Notes: generated by a model from the sequence alone, not told the origin. A stretch of DNA of 64,000 nt from Mycolicibacterium sp. ND9-15 (GCF_035918395.1 NZ_CP142362.1:4439501-4503500); one strand, 5' to 3'. Counted from the first letter of the stretch, positions 45,290 through 56,465 are shown. Numbers and translations: made by a program.

Positions 45290-45685
45290 CAGCTCGATGA
45301 AGATGGTGATTGCATGGCGGCATTCGCCGTCACTATCGGGCCCGCAGTCCTTATCGACACGATTGAAACGCGGGTTCGATACTTTTATTTGGCCGCAGGT
45401 GGATACCTCTTCGTAGCCCACCGGGAGATACCTTTTCGTTGCCACGGACAGACTCCGAGTCGGTCTACTTCGAACTTATGGGCTCGTTCAGTCGCAGCGC
45501 GCGCCGACAGACATCATGGCGACGCACAATGCCAACCTTGGCCATGAACACGACGTCGATCAAGGGATCGTTGCGCGCTTGCGACCGGCTCGAAAGAGAA
45601 ACTACCGAAACTCTCATTCGTTGCGGGTGGGCTTTGAAGATCCACAGATTCGCCGAGCGGCATGTTGCCGTCGCTCACGGCACGG
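45290..45685. other. No confident gene between istA remnant and integrase
   Basis: Both strands carry only short frames. The minus-strand frame starting at 45445 (ATKRYLPVGYEEVSTCGQI) has protein-like composition for about 55 residues but no recognisable family, and runs on out of frame over the istA remnant. I see no promoter, repeat or RNA that can be supported. Confidence 0.4.
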
Positions 45686-47080
45686 TCACTGCTCGCCGAT
45701 CGACCTCGAGCGTCCGAGCAGTGCATCGCCGGCCGCAGCCAGCGCGTCGTCGTAGACGTGGCCGTACACGCGCAGCGTTATTGCAGGGTCATGGCCAAGC
45801 CACTTGGCCGTTGCCGATGGGGTAGTACCAACGTCGAGCAGCATGGTGGCCGCCGTATGCCGGACGTCGTGTAGCCGAATCACCGGCACCGCAGCATCTT
45901 TTGCGTGTCGTGCAAAATCCGCCGAGTATGTCTCGGGGCGAATGAGAGAGCCGTCCACGTTGACGGCGACGAGGCCGCTATCGAGGTATTCAGCGCCAAG
46001 GGCGAGGCGTTCTTCAGCCTGACGTAATCTCAAAGCTCGCAGTGCAGCGAGCACATCAGCAGGCATCGGTAGTGCCCGGCGAGACCGTTTCGACTTCGGG
46101 TCTCCGGTGATGGTCCCGCGGCCTTCGACCACTACGCGGCCTTGCGCGACAGAGACGGTACCGGCATCGAAGTCAATATCGGACCATCGCAATCCGAGGA
46201 TCTCGGACCGGCGAAGACCTGCCAGCGTAAGTAGCCAGCACGCAGCGAGCCGTTCATCGCGCACATGCTCACGGAATCGGCCAGCCTGTTCTGTTGTCCA
46301 GCTCGCCATTTCGTGGTGCTTGACCGCCGGGCGCTTTACCAAGCGTGCCACGTTGCGGGCCACCAACCCCTCCCGCATCGCGTCGTCGAGAGCCGAAGAC
46401 AACACCACAAGCATGGTCACGACAGTTCGGGCGCTCACGCTGCCGGGAACCTTGGGTTGTGCGGGGTCGTCTCCGTATTTGGCGACGTATCGGCCGCGGC
46501 CTGGCCGTAACACCTCCCCGGAAGCCACCAGCCGGTCGAGGGCCTTAATGCCTGGCTCGCCAAGGGCAGTGAGGATCTCGGAATACTGCGCCCCCTCGGA
46601 CTTTGACCGCAAGTACGTGAGTACCTCAGCCGCGCGGCGGCCTCGCTTGTCACGCTCCGCTACTGGTGTGCCGTTCAATCGAATTGTTACCAAGGCGTCG
46701 ATATCGGCGGTTCTTAATTGCTGCAGGCCCATTCTGCCCAGTTGGTCGATAACAGGCTTCAATGAATGCTTGTAGCCTGCAAGGGTATTGGGCCGCACGT
46801 CGCGTCTACCGCCGAGCCATCGAGCGAGAAAGTCGGCGACGGTCGTGTCATTCCTCCTAACGAACGTCCCCGCGGCGACCTCGGTCGTGATCTTCCGATA
46901 CTCGCGACGCGCTTCTGCAAGCGTCGAGAAGGTGAATCGCTGCCTCCTCCGCGTCCCGTTAGGGCGAGAACCGATATCTACCTGGAACGTGTAGGTGACC
47001 ACGCCGTTCCTTGCGCTGCGGCGGGTGATCGGCTCGGCGCGGCGAGTGCGCTTCCGATCCGGTTCATCGGTGCTAGCCAT
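45686..47080 (-). CDS. Tyrosine site-specific recombinase (integrase) with extra domain in its core-binding region
   Basis: A 464-residue integrase. An N-terminal arm-binding domain (about 15-80, FTFSTLAEARREYRKI) is followed by the SAM-like core-binding domain, which is interrupted at about 145-210 by a segment reading AAEVLTYLRSKSEG to LDRLVASGEVLRPGRGRYV, like a winged helix. The catalytic domain has Arg in AGLRRSEILGLRW, His-x-x-Arg in HDVRHTAATMLL and Tyr in LGHDPAITLRVYGH. AGGAGG precedes the ATG. It points toward the tRNA-Val, its probable attB, about 700 bp away. Confidence 0.92.
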   Translation of the reverse strand: MASTDEPDRKRTRRAEPITRRSARNGVVTYTFQVDIGSRPNGTRRRQRFTFSTLAEARREYRKITTEVAAGTFVRRNDTTVADFLARWLGGRRDVRPNTLAGYKHSLKPVIDQLGRMGLQQLRTADIDALVTIRLNGTPVAERDKRGRRAAEVLTYLRSKSEGAQYSEILTALGEPGIKALDRLVASGEVLRPGRGRYVAKYGDDPAQPKVPGSVSARTVVTMLVVLSSALDDAMREGLVARNVARLVKRPAVKHHEMASWTTEQAGRFREHVRDERLAACWLLTLAGLRRSEILGLRWSDIDFDAGTVSVAQGRVVVEGRGTITGDPKSKRSRRALPMPADVLAALRALRLRQAEERLALGAEYLDSGLVAVNVDGSLIRPETYSADFARHAKDAAVPVIRLHDVRHTAATMLLDVGTTPSATAKWLGHDPAITLRVYGHVYDDALAAAGDALLGRSRSIGEQ

Positions 47081-47241
47081 CTAACCTCCTGTTGACTCCA
47101 ATGTCCTATACGAGTGATTCCACCCCATGCTGCCTGAGGGTGGTGACATGGCCGTCGCCGCGACAGAATTCATACGTCAGCTAACAGCGGACCGGAGCTC
47201 TAGTGAACAGATGTCGGGCGCCCTGGGAAAGTGATCGGCCT

Positions 47242-47424
47242 TCACGAAGCGATCAGCTGCTGCAGCTCCGCGGTCACGACATAGACCCGGCCACCAAGCC
47301 TGCGCACTGGCAGTTCGCCGGCAGCGGCTAGACGATAAGCTGCTGCTCGGCTGATTCCCAGCATGGCGGCTGCCCGGGGGACTGCAAGCAGTAGCGGCAG
47401 CCCGTCAAAAGCATTGCTCTTCAA
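47242..47424 (-). CDS. Excisionase/AlpA-like helix-turn-helix protein
   Basis: A 60-residue protein with the excisionase-family HTH: LLAVPRAAAMLGISRAAAYR, AAAGELPVRRLGGRVYVV, then ELQQLI. Such proteins direct excision by bending DNA at the attachment site. I choose the TTG at 47424 because GGGAGG lies eight bases before it; the GTG at 47433 has the same site immediately next to it with no spacing. It lies 161 bp upstream of the integrase on the same strand. Confidence 0.75.
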   Translation of the reverse strand: MKSNAFDGLPLLLAVPRAAAMLGISRAAAYRLAAAGELPVRRLGGRVYVVTAELQQLIAS

Positions 47425-47727
47425 TTGAATCACCTCCCTCGATCGAAAAACGACGTGTTTGAGCGAGGGCAGTTTGGCCCAGTTCGAGGACTGGCGAAAG
47501 AGAACCTCGAGTCGACTGCCGCCAGGCGAGTGCCATAATTACCGAGGGTAGAATCCGGCCCAACGCGACAGGCTCGCCACTCGGCTTTGGGGTCCTGGAA
47601 CGATTTCGCATCGCCTGAACGTATGCCGATGCGCGGAACGCGGTCCACCACCTGAGGCATCTTTGATCGGCCAGAGTGGCAAATTCTCTAATCGTCTTCG
47701 CTTGTCCCCGACGAGCGGTGAATTTGG
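47425..47727. other. Intergenic stretch between excisionase gene and IS1380 element
   Basis: About 300 bp with only short, unremarkable frames in both directions. It probably contains the promoter of the excisionase-integrase pair, but no clear -10/-35 or operator stands out. Confidence 0.35.
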
Positions 47728-49434
47728 CTCTAGCCCAGATTTTTCGTGAAATGCCGTGCGAAACAGGGTGTAGATACGCGAAAGTGCCTGTCCTGCAAGG
47801 AATAATCGGACTTATCTAAGGTTCGGATCGTTCCCACGGGAAGGCACTTCGCAGGTGAAGAATATCGCGGCCGCTTCGCGGGTGAAAGTGTCGGCCGACG
47901 GCCATGGTGTCTTGTCGCATGCCGGGATGGGCCTGCTGCGTGAACTCGCCGACCGCACCGGCCTGTCGGCGCAGGTCACCGCTGTTTTGGCTGACACTTA
48001 CCGGGGTCCGTGGGTGTACGCGCCCGGGGAGGTGTTCTGCGATCTGGCGGCCGCGGTCGCCGACGGTGCCGATTGCATCGACGGGGTCGGTCAGTTGTGT
48101 GGCGATCGCGAGCATGTGTTCGGCGCGAAGGCCTCGACGACCACCATGTGGCGGCTGATAGATCAGCGCATCGACGCCGGGCACCTACCCGGGGTACGGG
48201 CAGCGCCGGCTGGTGCGCGCGCGGCGGCCTGGGAAGCCGCAGCGGCCCCCGAGGGTCAGGGCTGGCTGCACATCGACATCGATGCAACCCTGGTGATCGA
48301 TCACTCCGACAACAAGACCGGTGCCACACCGACCTGGAAGAAGACGTTCGGTCATCACCCGCTGCTGGCGTTTTTGGACCGCCCCGAGATCGCCGGCGGG
48401 GAAGCCCTGGCCGGACTGCTGCGCACCGGCAACGCCGGCTCCAACACCGCCTCCGATCACGTCATCGTCCTGGGGCGGGCGCTGGAGTCCCTGCCGCCGC
48501 GGTGGCGACCCGACCCCGATCGTCGCGGTGACCCCGAGGCACCGAAGGTGCTGGTGCGCTGCGACACCGCCGGAGCCACCCACACCTTCGCCGACGCCTG
48601 CCGCACTGCCGGAGTGGGGTACTCCTTCGGCTACCCCGTCGATGCCCGCGTGCAGGACGCCGTGGACACCCTCAACCTCGGACAGTGCTGGTATCCGGCG
48701 ATCGACTCCGGCGGTAGCATCCGCGGCGGCGCCTGGGTCGCCGAGGCCACCGACCTGGTCAACCTGAACAGCTGGCCAGCCGGAACCCGGCTGATCCTGC
48801 GCAAGGAAAGACCCCATCCCGGTGCGCAGTTGCGGTTCACCGACGCCGACGGGATGCGGGTCACCGCGTTCATCACCGACACACCACCTGGTGTCATACC
48901 CGGTCAACTCGCCGGCCTGGAACTGCGGCATCGCCAGCACGCCCGCGTCGAAGACCGCATCCGCGAGCTCAAAGCCACCGGCCTGCGCAACCTGCCCTGT
49001 CACGGCTTCTGGGCCAACGCCGCCTGGCTGGAAATCGTGCTCACTGCAACCGACCTGGTCACCTGGACCCGCCTGATCGGATTCCGCACCCACCCGGGAC
49101 TGGCCCGCGCCGAGATCACCACCTTCCGCTACCGCGTCCTGCACGTGGCCGCCCGCATCACCCACGGCGCCCGCCAACTACGGCTGCGTATCGACGCCAC
49201 CTGGCGCTGGGCCGCCCAGATCGCCACCGCCTGGCAACACCTGCGCACCGCCTTCGGATAACCGCCAGCCCCACTGACCACCGATCACGAAAGACCCACT
49301 GGCCCTGGGAAAGCCCGCCCCACCCGGCGACACGGGACGACTCCACACGCACTGAACACGAAAACGTTCTACCCACGCCCACCGAGCGGTCGCAGCCGAC
49401 CATCGCCAACCCCGACGAAAAATCGAGGCTAGCG
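47728..49434 (+). mobile_element. IS1380-family insertion sequence with terminal inverted repeats
   Basis: The left end CTCTAGCCCAGATTTTTCGT (47728-47747) and the right end ACGAAAAATCGAGGCTAGCG (49415-49434) are inverted copies with a few mismatches. They bracket a single transposase gene; the 1.7 kb size fits IS1380 elements. A clean 4-bp target duplication is not evident. Confidence 0.8.
47855..49261 (+). CDS. IS1380-family DDE transposase
   Basis: A 468-residue intact transposase. IS1380-type features include VSADGHGVLSHAGMGLLREL near the start, HIDIDATLVIDHSDNKTGA with candidate catalytic Asp residues, VLVRCDTAGATHTFADACR and ELRHRQHARVEDRIRELKAT with the candidate Glu. It follows the left repeat by about 107 bp and the coding region shows no interruption, so the element may still be mobile or recently arrived. 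Confidence 0.92.
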   Translation: MKNIAAASRVKVSADGHGVLSHAGMGLLRELADRTGLSAQVTAVLADTYRGPWVYAPGEVFCDLAAAVADGADCIDGVGQLCGDREHVFGAKASTTTMWRLIDQRIDAGHLPGVRAAPAGARAAAWEAAAAPEGQGWLHIDIDATLVIDHSDNKTGATPTWKKTFGHHPLLAFLDRPEIAGGEALAGLLRTGNAGSNTASDHVIVLGRALESLPPRWRPDPDRRGDPEAPKVLVRCDTAGATHTFADACRTAGVGYSFGYPVDARVQDAVDTLNLGQCWYPAIDSGGSIRGGAWVAEATDLVNLNSWPAGTRLILRKERPHPGAQLRFTDADGMRVTAFITDTPPGVIPGQLAGLELRHRQHARVEDRIRELKATGLRNLPCHGFWANAAWLEIVLTATDLVTWTRLIGFRTHPGLARAEITTFRYRVLHVAARITHGARQLRLRIDATWRWAAQIATAWQHLRTAFG

Positions 49435-49460
49435 GGTGGCTCGCTCAGCAGGTCTAGAGC

Positions 49461-49784
49461 TCAAAGCTCGTACTCATCAGAAGCGATGAGCTCGTATAAC
49501 TCCGTGCTCAGCACAGAGTCCAACGCTTGGGTACGAGCCTGCGCTGTCAACTCGGCCCGTACTGCGGCACCGGGAGCGCTGCCGCGTGATCTCCGGCTCC
49601 AATTCGCAACGTTCTGGCGGCCGAGTGTGCTGGCCAACGCCCGAACCATCCAGCTGATCTTTTCGGCCTCGGCGGCCATGAACTCGGCTCGTCGAGCGGT
49701 GGTCCAGTCGTCGGGCAATCCAAGGTCGGTGCTGTAAACCGTGCGCACAGCGCTCAAGATGTCGGGATCGATGCCCAAGGGCAT
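49461..49784 (-). CDS. Hypothetical protein of the mobile element
   Basis: A 107-residue frame beginning PLGIDPDILSAVRTVYSTDL and running through DWTTARRAEFMAAEAEKISW to ASDEYEL. Balanced composition and predicted helices suggest a real protein. An in-frame ATG at 49844 would add 20 Arg-rich residues. It lies just outside the right repeat of the IS element. No family recognised. Confidence 0.45.
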   Translation of the reverse strand: MPLGIDPDILSAVRTVYSTDLGLPDDWTTARRAEFMAAEAEKISWMVRALASTLGRQNVANWSRRSRGSAPGAAVRAELTAQARTQALDSVLSTELYELIASDEYEL

Positions 49785-50034
49785 CGTCTCGGAATTGCAG
49801 GCCCGCATCCGCTGGAACCGCGGAGATCGCAGTCGGCGGATCATCGGTGAGCTCGCGACTGATCGGGAGAGCGGCGCGAAGACTTAGGCAGCATGGGTGC
49901 CACGTCGAGCATGCTACGCGGCTCAAGAACGGGCCGACCGACATCGGCCGCGTGTCGCAGCCGGCATTGTCTGTCCAATCTTCTACCGTTCGCGGCAGGC
50001 GGACAGGTAAGGACTTGAAGATGCCTACACAGGC

Positions 50035-50353
50035 GTGGGTGAGGTTGATGTCGGGATTGTGGCTATCGGCGGTGTGCTGGTCACCTGGCAGCAGAAGAAT
50101 GTCGCTGACCGCCGAAGTGAACGGTGGCGTCGAGTCACCTGGGCGTTAGAGCGGACATTCAGCGCAGACGACACAGAAGCGGCGCTTGGGCTGGAAGATG
50201 CTCGATACGCTGCTGCAATCTAAACTAGCCACACGAGACGATTCAGATATCGTCCAGGTAATCGCGGAGCACACCGCCTTGGATGTCGACGTAGAGGGGA
50301 GTCTCGGTGGCAACGGCGAACAGCAACCCCCCGAAGTCGAAATCAGGCCGTAG
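50035..50353 (+). pseudogene. Frameshifted small membrane protein
   Basis: From a GTG at 50035 the frame reads VGIVAIGGVLVTWQQKN (a short membrane helix), then RWRRVTWALERTFSADDTEA ALGLE; one base extra near 50193-50199 throws it out of frame. The next frame begins MLDTLLQSKLATRDDSDIVQ and ends EVEIRP with a stop at 50351-50353. Joined, the two halves read as one helical accessory protein of the kind seen on actinobacterial mobile elements. It may be two overlapping ORFs instead. Confidence 0.45.
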
Positions 50354-50456
50354 CCTCGCCGTGCGGCAGGCCGCGGCACGCGCTGCAGTTACTGCTAGCA
50401 AGAAGACGGGCCGTCCTGTGGATGCGCGGGTGGAAAAACTCGCGAACTCTCGCTAA
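50307..50456 (+). CDS. Small basic protein, 49 residues
   Basis: A GTG at 50307 with a good GAGGGGAG site five bases upstream encodes ATANSNPPKSKSGRSL, then VRQAAARAAVTASKKTGRPV and DARVEKLANSR. The strongly basic, helical character suggests a nucleic-acid-binding accessory protein. It overlaps the end of the preceding frame by 47 bases. No family can be named. Confidence 0.45.
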   Translation: MATANSNPPKSKSGRSLAVRQAAARAAVTASKKTGRPVDARVEKLANSR

Positions 50457-50511
50457 TCGCTCGCGAGCGGTTTCGCCGGCGGTACCAGTCTTGGTCAGCC
50501 AGCACGTCGGA

Positions 50512-53500
50512 TCAGTCGTCGATGTTGGCGCCGAGTGTGTGTTCGGGCGCTTCAGTGCTCCGTGAATGATCGCGCCATCCCAGGGCGAGGTGGCGGCGCT
50601 GGGCGGCGCGCACACCGCGGGCGGCATTGTCGTACTGGGCGAGCAAGTGACGCCACGATTCGCTGAGGTGGGTGCGGCCGAGGCGATCGGCCAAGGTGAC
50701 GGCTGGGATGGCGTCTAGAAGCGGATCTGCGGGACCTGACGGGGTGGCTGTAAGAGTGGTGTTCCACGGCAGGGAGTTGGTGAGCAGCCGCACCGCCGAC
50801 GAGCTGGGGCCGCGACTGTTGCTGGGGTCGATGAGGATGACTCGGGCATCTGCGGCTGCGGCGTGGCGGGCGATGTCGGCGAGCTCGTCGGGTTCGGCGG
50901 CCGCGGGGTCGTCGACTACGACGATGGCTCCCGGTGGTAGCGCCCATTGCTGGCCGCTGACTTGCTGGTGCGCATGGCTGACTGTGGTGATGGTGTCGGC
51001 CAGCTCGGCCTCGCGGGCGGGCGCCGCGCTGGCGTCGGTGGTCGAGAGCCAGAGCACTTTGCGGTTGTTGGCGTTGGCGGTGCTGCGCAGGGTGTAGAGC
51101 GCCGCGGCGGTTTCGCGGTCGGTGGAGTGTGCGCGCACGACGACGAGCCGATAGGGCTGCGCGGCCAAGGATTTGAGCCGGTCGGCGGTGTGGGGCTCGT
51201 GCGCTGTGAGGGCCGCCGCGGGGATGGGCATGGGCGTGCGGGTGAGGTCGGCGTCGCCGGCCACTTGGAGCAGGGCAACTTCGGAGCGGGCCGATTTCAG
51301 CAGCTGCTCGAGAGTGTCGGAGGTGGCGGTCTGGGCCGCGGCGAAGGCACCGGCGACGTCGCGCTCAGCGCGGTCGAGCTCGTGGCGCAGCGCCTGGCGG
51401 CGGTCGCGTAGCAGCGCGCGGGCGGCCAGGTCCGCGCGCTCGGCGTCGCCGCGTGCGGCGGCGATGTCGTGCTCGGTGACGATCTTGTGGCCGCCGGCGG
51501 CCGCGGTGCGCGCAGCCTGCGCCTCGGCGAAGGCCTGGTGAAACTGATGCGACGGTGGCTGTTCGGGCAGGCGGCGGGTGTGAAAGGCCAGATCGGCTTG
51601 CGCTGAGGCGATGTCGAGTTCGTCGGCATCGGGGTTGGTCTGTAGCAGGTCGAGCTGAGTGCGGGCGTGCTCGATCAGGCGCAGGGTGTCGTTGTAGGCG
51701 GCGTCGGCATCGGCCCACTGCTCCATCACTGTGGCGACGGCGTGGCCGTAGGGTCGATCGGCGTCGACTTGGCGGCGCATCCGCAACAGCTCGTCGGCCG
51801 CATCGCGCATAGCGGGGCCATTTCCCGCGCGAATTTCTGCGTCCAAGTTTTTGATTGTTTCGCACACCTCGCGGTATTCCTTCTGAAGCGTGGTGACCAA
51901 ATTCATGGTGATGCCTAATTCGGGTATAGGACGGTTTGCTGAGAGGTCTTCGAATTGCAAATCTCCGAATTTTTCGGAGGTGTATTCGAATGAGCCATCG
52001 GGTTGGGCGGCGTCGAAGTGGTCGTCGAAGGGTGGGGCTTGGTTGATGTCGGCGAAGGGGTATTCAGGGTCGGGCGGGAACAGTGCCTCTTCGTCGGGGT
52101 GCGGTGGGGCGTGCTCGGGGGTAGGCAGGTCTTCGACGTCGATGCCGAGACGCGCTTGCAGCCGGTGGGTGAACGCATCCACGGTGTAGGTGATTAATCG
52201 TGCGTAGTCGGCTGGAGGGATTGGGTGGTCGGCGTCGGCGGCGTCGGCGAGGTGTTCGGCGGCGACATGGAGCAGGTCGCGCGGGGTCCACGTGGTCGGG
52301 TCGGCGGCGCTGATGGCGGCGACCAGGCCGGGCCAGGCCGGGCCGGAGGTGATGGTTTCGGTCAGCGCGGCCCCGAACGCGGCGTCGACGTCGGTGATCC
52401 AGGCGGGCCGCAGCCGCGAATGTGTGGTGGCCAGGGTGGCGGTCGGAGACAGTGCGCCGGCGATGCGCCACCACAGCGCGGCGGCGGGCAGCTCGTCGGG
52501 CAGCGGTCCTTGGCGGGCAGCGGTGGTGATGATCTGCCGCAGGTCGGCGGTGGTTCGGGTGGCCTGGGCGAGTTGGGTGGCCAGCTGTGGCCAGTAGGCA
52601 TCGGCGCGCAGGCGCGGGTCGATGGCGTCGATGAGGTCGTTCCAGCGGGTGGTGTCGGCACTGCGCCGCCCGATGTCGGCAGCGGCGTAGCGCTGCAGGG
52701 TCGCCTGGACGGCGCACGGGGTACTGGCGTGCGCCGGTGAGACGGGTATCGGCGTCCTCGACGCCGGTGGCGGCGCGGAACACCGCGATTTCGGCGGTCA
52801 GTGTCGGGTTTACGGTGATCAACGGCCGCGCCCAGGCGGGGGCGGTCGCGTTGGTCCAGGCCCGCGCGCGCTCGCGGATCTGGTCGGCCAGGCCTTGGAC
52901 GAGTTGCTCGCGGCGGGTGAGGTAGGCACCCCAGTGCGGATCGTCGGCCAGCGCCGGCGGGATGGCCGGAAGCCAGCGCAGCACCCCGATGCCGGCGGAG
53001 TGGGTGCCGGCGGGGTCGATGCGGTGATCGAGGACCGCGGCGGGGTCGGCGGCGTCGTCGATGCTGCCCTTGGCCAACGCGTCGGTCAGCAGCTCGCGGG
53101 GATCAGCGCCGCCGAGCGCCAGGACAGACAGGTTGCGCCGCAGCACCGGCCAGGCCTCGCGCTGGCTCAGCCGGGGGATGACGTCATCAGCGATGGCGTC
53201 TAACCGATCCCGCGCACCGGCTCCCAGCTGGTTTTCGGCTGCCACGCCCAAGGCGTCGTAGAACATGTCGGCCGCGGCTTGTAGCCGCGTGGCCGGGTCC
53301 TCGGCGCGGCGGGATTCGGTGGTCGCCGACACCTGGGCGCCGTCGCGGGCCAGGGCGCGGGTCAGGACATCGACGGCGGTGTCAGGGTGGGTGGCCTTGG
53401 GGGAGAGCAGCCGGTGGGGATCGCCTTCGGCGGTGGACAGGTACAGGTGGTTTTCGTCGGTGGCGCGGGTCATCGCGACGTAGAGGTGCTGGCGGGTCAG

Positions 53501-56343
53501 CATGTCGGAGCCGACGATGTGGCAGGTGCCCTTGGTATCGCGCCGTCCTGCGGTCAGGCCTTGGGCGGAGTCGATGGTGGCCGCGTAGCCCAGCGTGACA
53601 TGTTCGGCGATGTAGTCGGCGGGCAGCGTGACGATGCGTCCGCTGCGCAGGTGGCGGGCTTTCACGCTGCCATCGGTGAGGACTTCGGTGATGGTGTAGC
53701 GGTAGCCGTTGCGCACGAAATCGCTGCGCCCGATGGTGATTCGGCGGTTGTTTTTGCGGGTGCGGATGGTGTCTCCTGCGCTGGCGTGCAGCTGATCTGC
53801 GAGCACCACCGTGGCCGCGGTGGCCGCGTCGGGATCGGCGGCCAGCCGGTCAGCGCGGGCGCGGGCGTTGAGCTCGTTGATGACGTCGTTGGTCGGTGCG
53901 AGCAGGATGGAATCGGCGCCTGCGGCCAGGTCGGCCCGCCATGCGTGATAGGCCATGTCGGCGGCGGTCTCGTCGGTGCCGACGTGGATGCGGTGGTGGT
54001 CGATGTAGAAGCCGATGCCTGCCGGGTCGGCGTCGTGCAGCGCGAGCCCGGCGGCGGCTTCGGCCGGTGACTTGAATCGCACGACTTCGCTCAACGTGAG
54101 CGCGTCGGTGGCTTCGGGCGATGTCGCGCAGAACACCGCCGGCCGAGATGGACGACAACTGGCCGTCGTCACCGACCAGGCGCACGCTGGCGCCCTTGCG
54201 CAGCGCGTCGGTAATCATCGCGTCCAGGCCGGCCGTGGCGGCCTTGCCGGCCTCGTCAACGATGATGAGCGTGTCGGGACCGACCCGCTGAAACCAGTCG
54301 GGGACGCCGGAGATCGCGGCCTTGTCCGGATCGGCTGACCAGACGTACTTGTCGAGGGTGTCGGTGGTGGCGCCCAGGTCGGCCCCGAGCACGATCGCGG
54401 CGTCGGCGGTCGGGGCCAAACCGATCACGTGTCCGCCCGAGCTGCGCCACGCATGCGCCAGCGCCGCCATGGCCGTGGTCTTGCCGGTTCCAGCGGGTGC
54501 GAGCGCGAGCGCGACACGGCGCCCGGTGGTCGCCATCTCTGAGACCAGCGCGGCCTGGCCGGGGTTGAGTGTGCGTCCGCGCGCCGCCGAATCTGCCAGC
54601 GCCAGTTCGACATCGGCGGCGGTGGCGGCGCGGCCGTCGCAGCGATGCACCGCGTCCAGAATGCGCCGCTCGGCGGCGAGTGTGTCGCGGCTGGTGTAGA
54701 GCTGAACGCCGTGGCGGGAGTAGACGCTGGCACCGTCGCGGCGACGCAAGGCGACAGGCTCGCCGAATTCGGCGTCGGCGATGCGGGCGTGCGGCACCGA
54801 GAACGCGTCTGACAGAGCGGTCTCGGTGAGTCGTTCGACCAATGCGACATCGTGCGCCACGCCGTGCGATCGAGCGATTCGCAGCGCTTCTGCGCGCACG
54901 TGGTGACGCTGCCAAGTGGCCCGCGATTCCGACACCGTGGCAATCAGTTCGCCAGCACGCGACGCGACCCATTCATGGTCGACGACGGGCGTGGTGCGGG
55001 CTCGGTTGGGACCGGTCGGGACCGGCCAACATGCGGTGCAGCCCGTCTCGCCCGAGGACTTCCACGGCTTGGGTGCGCCACACGTGGCGCTGCTCAGCCA
55101 GCGATCGCGGCTCGTGTTTGGCCTCGCGCGATTCCAGCGTCGCCTGCTGGGCCAACGCGATGATTTCGGTGTTGGTTGGTTCGCGGCCGTGATCGGCCTG
55201 AAACTGCTTGGCCAGCTCGGCTGTGCGCGCCGTGATTGCGGCCCGCCGGCTCGACCACCGTGACATCAATTCTGGTGACATTCCGTCGATCTCGCGGACC
55301 GGTCGTTTCCCTCGTCCGCGGGACTGCTCCACGAACAGCACCGCGAGCCTGTCGATCATGTGAGCTTCGAGGCGGGTGTTGTACAACTCCGAGGCCGCGA
55401 CCGTCACCCGGTGCAGCGGTTGACCGTCTAGGGCGAGCCATCGGCGCACGCCGTTGGCGTCCACGTGGGACACCTTGTTGGAGATCGCGACGTGGGTGTG
55501 TAAGTCGGGGTCGCCGGCGCGAGAGTCGCGGTGGGTGAACGCTGCGGCGATGAGTCCTTCGGCGTCGACCTGGGCGACGCCGCCGGCGCCGGTGCGGGTG
55601 AAGGTGGCTTGATCTTGCAGCCACTCCAATACGTCGGCGACGGCCGCATCATGGGCAGCCTCAATCTGCTCGGCCACCGATAGCGGGGCGATGGCCCACA
55701 ACGCCGACACTGATTTCACCGGCGAGAACGTCAGGTCGTATCCGGCGACGGCGGTCGTGCGGGCGCGGGTGTTGCGAGCGATGAATCCGGACAGTTCGCG
55801 GTCATCGGCCGGTGGGCGGCCGTACTCCTCGACGAACAGCTCCACAGCCACGCGGGTGCGGATCTGTGCGCGGATCTCCGGGGCGATGGTGGCGTTCCAG
55901 TGTGCGCCGTTCTCGGCGTTGTGGTCGCGGAAGGCCACCGCCAGACGCCGCGCGTACTCCGGTTCGCCGTCGCGTACCAGGAACTCACGACCGAGTCGGC
56001 TGGCCGCCCGCCCCGAGCCCATGCTCCGGCCGATGACGTAGGTCTCGATGCGCTCGGCGTTGGGGTGCAGACCCAATCCGTATAGGGCGCGCATCTGCGC
56101 CTCGCTGACGCCTGATCCCTCATCGACGGTCCAAATCGCCTCGCGGGCTTGCGGACTGGCTTCGCAGCGGCCGGCGTCAGACAGAGCGGCCAAGCCGCGA
56201 CCCATTCACCGACCGGGCGATTCACCTTTGGCTGAGTAGTAGTCGGCCAGCGTGGAGCGGCCGCGCTCGGTGCTGTCGGCGGCAGCGACCTGCCGCACCA
56301 GGTACAGGTATCCGTCCCCAGCGGTCAGCTTGTGCAGCGTCAT
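50512..56343 (-). pseudogene. MobF/TraA-type conjugative relaxase-helicase, interrupted by a stop and three frameshifts
   Basis: Read in the minus direction from ATG 56343: TLHKLTAGDGYLYLV and LADYYSAKGESPGR, then a TGA at 56208-56206 directly followed by ATG. The frame continues as the relaxase domain (YDLTFSPVKSVSALWA, AAFTHRDSRAGDPDLHTHVA, the metal-binding HTH). A shift near 54990-55025 leads to the helicase N-part (ALAPAGTGKTTAMAALAHAW, LIIVDEAGKAATAG), another near 54112-54124 to the C-part of the helicase (LGYAATIDSAQGLTAG, YVAMTRATDENHLY) and a third near 52695-52735 to the C-terminal region ending at 50512. The whole would be about 1900 residues, normal for actinobacterial TraA. Candidate catalytic tyrosines (DYYS) lie in the piece before the stop. 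Confidence 0.88.
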
Positions 56344-56465
56344 CACCATGACGCGCACGCAGGCGTCCGCATGCGCCGCACGCTACGAACTTGGCGGTTG
56401 GCGAAGCCACCACCAAACCGGAGGTTCTTAGAAAAGTCTCAGCCGGCGGGTACCGGCGCAGGGGT

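Noticed and set aside
44927-45445. A 172-residue minus-strand protein
   Set aside because: The frame runs over the tRNA and the istA remnant in the wrong frame; only the first 55 residues look protein-like.
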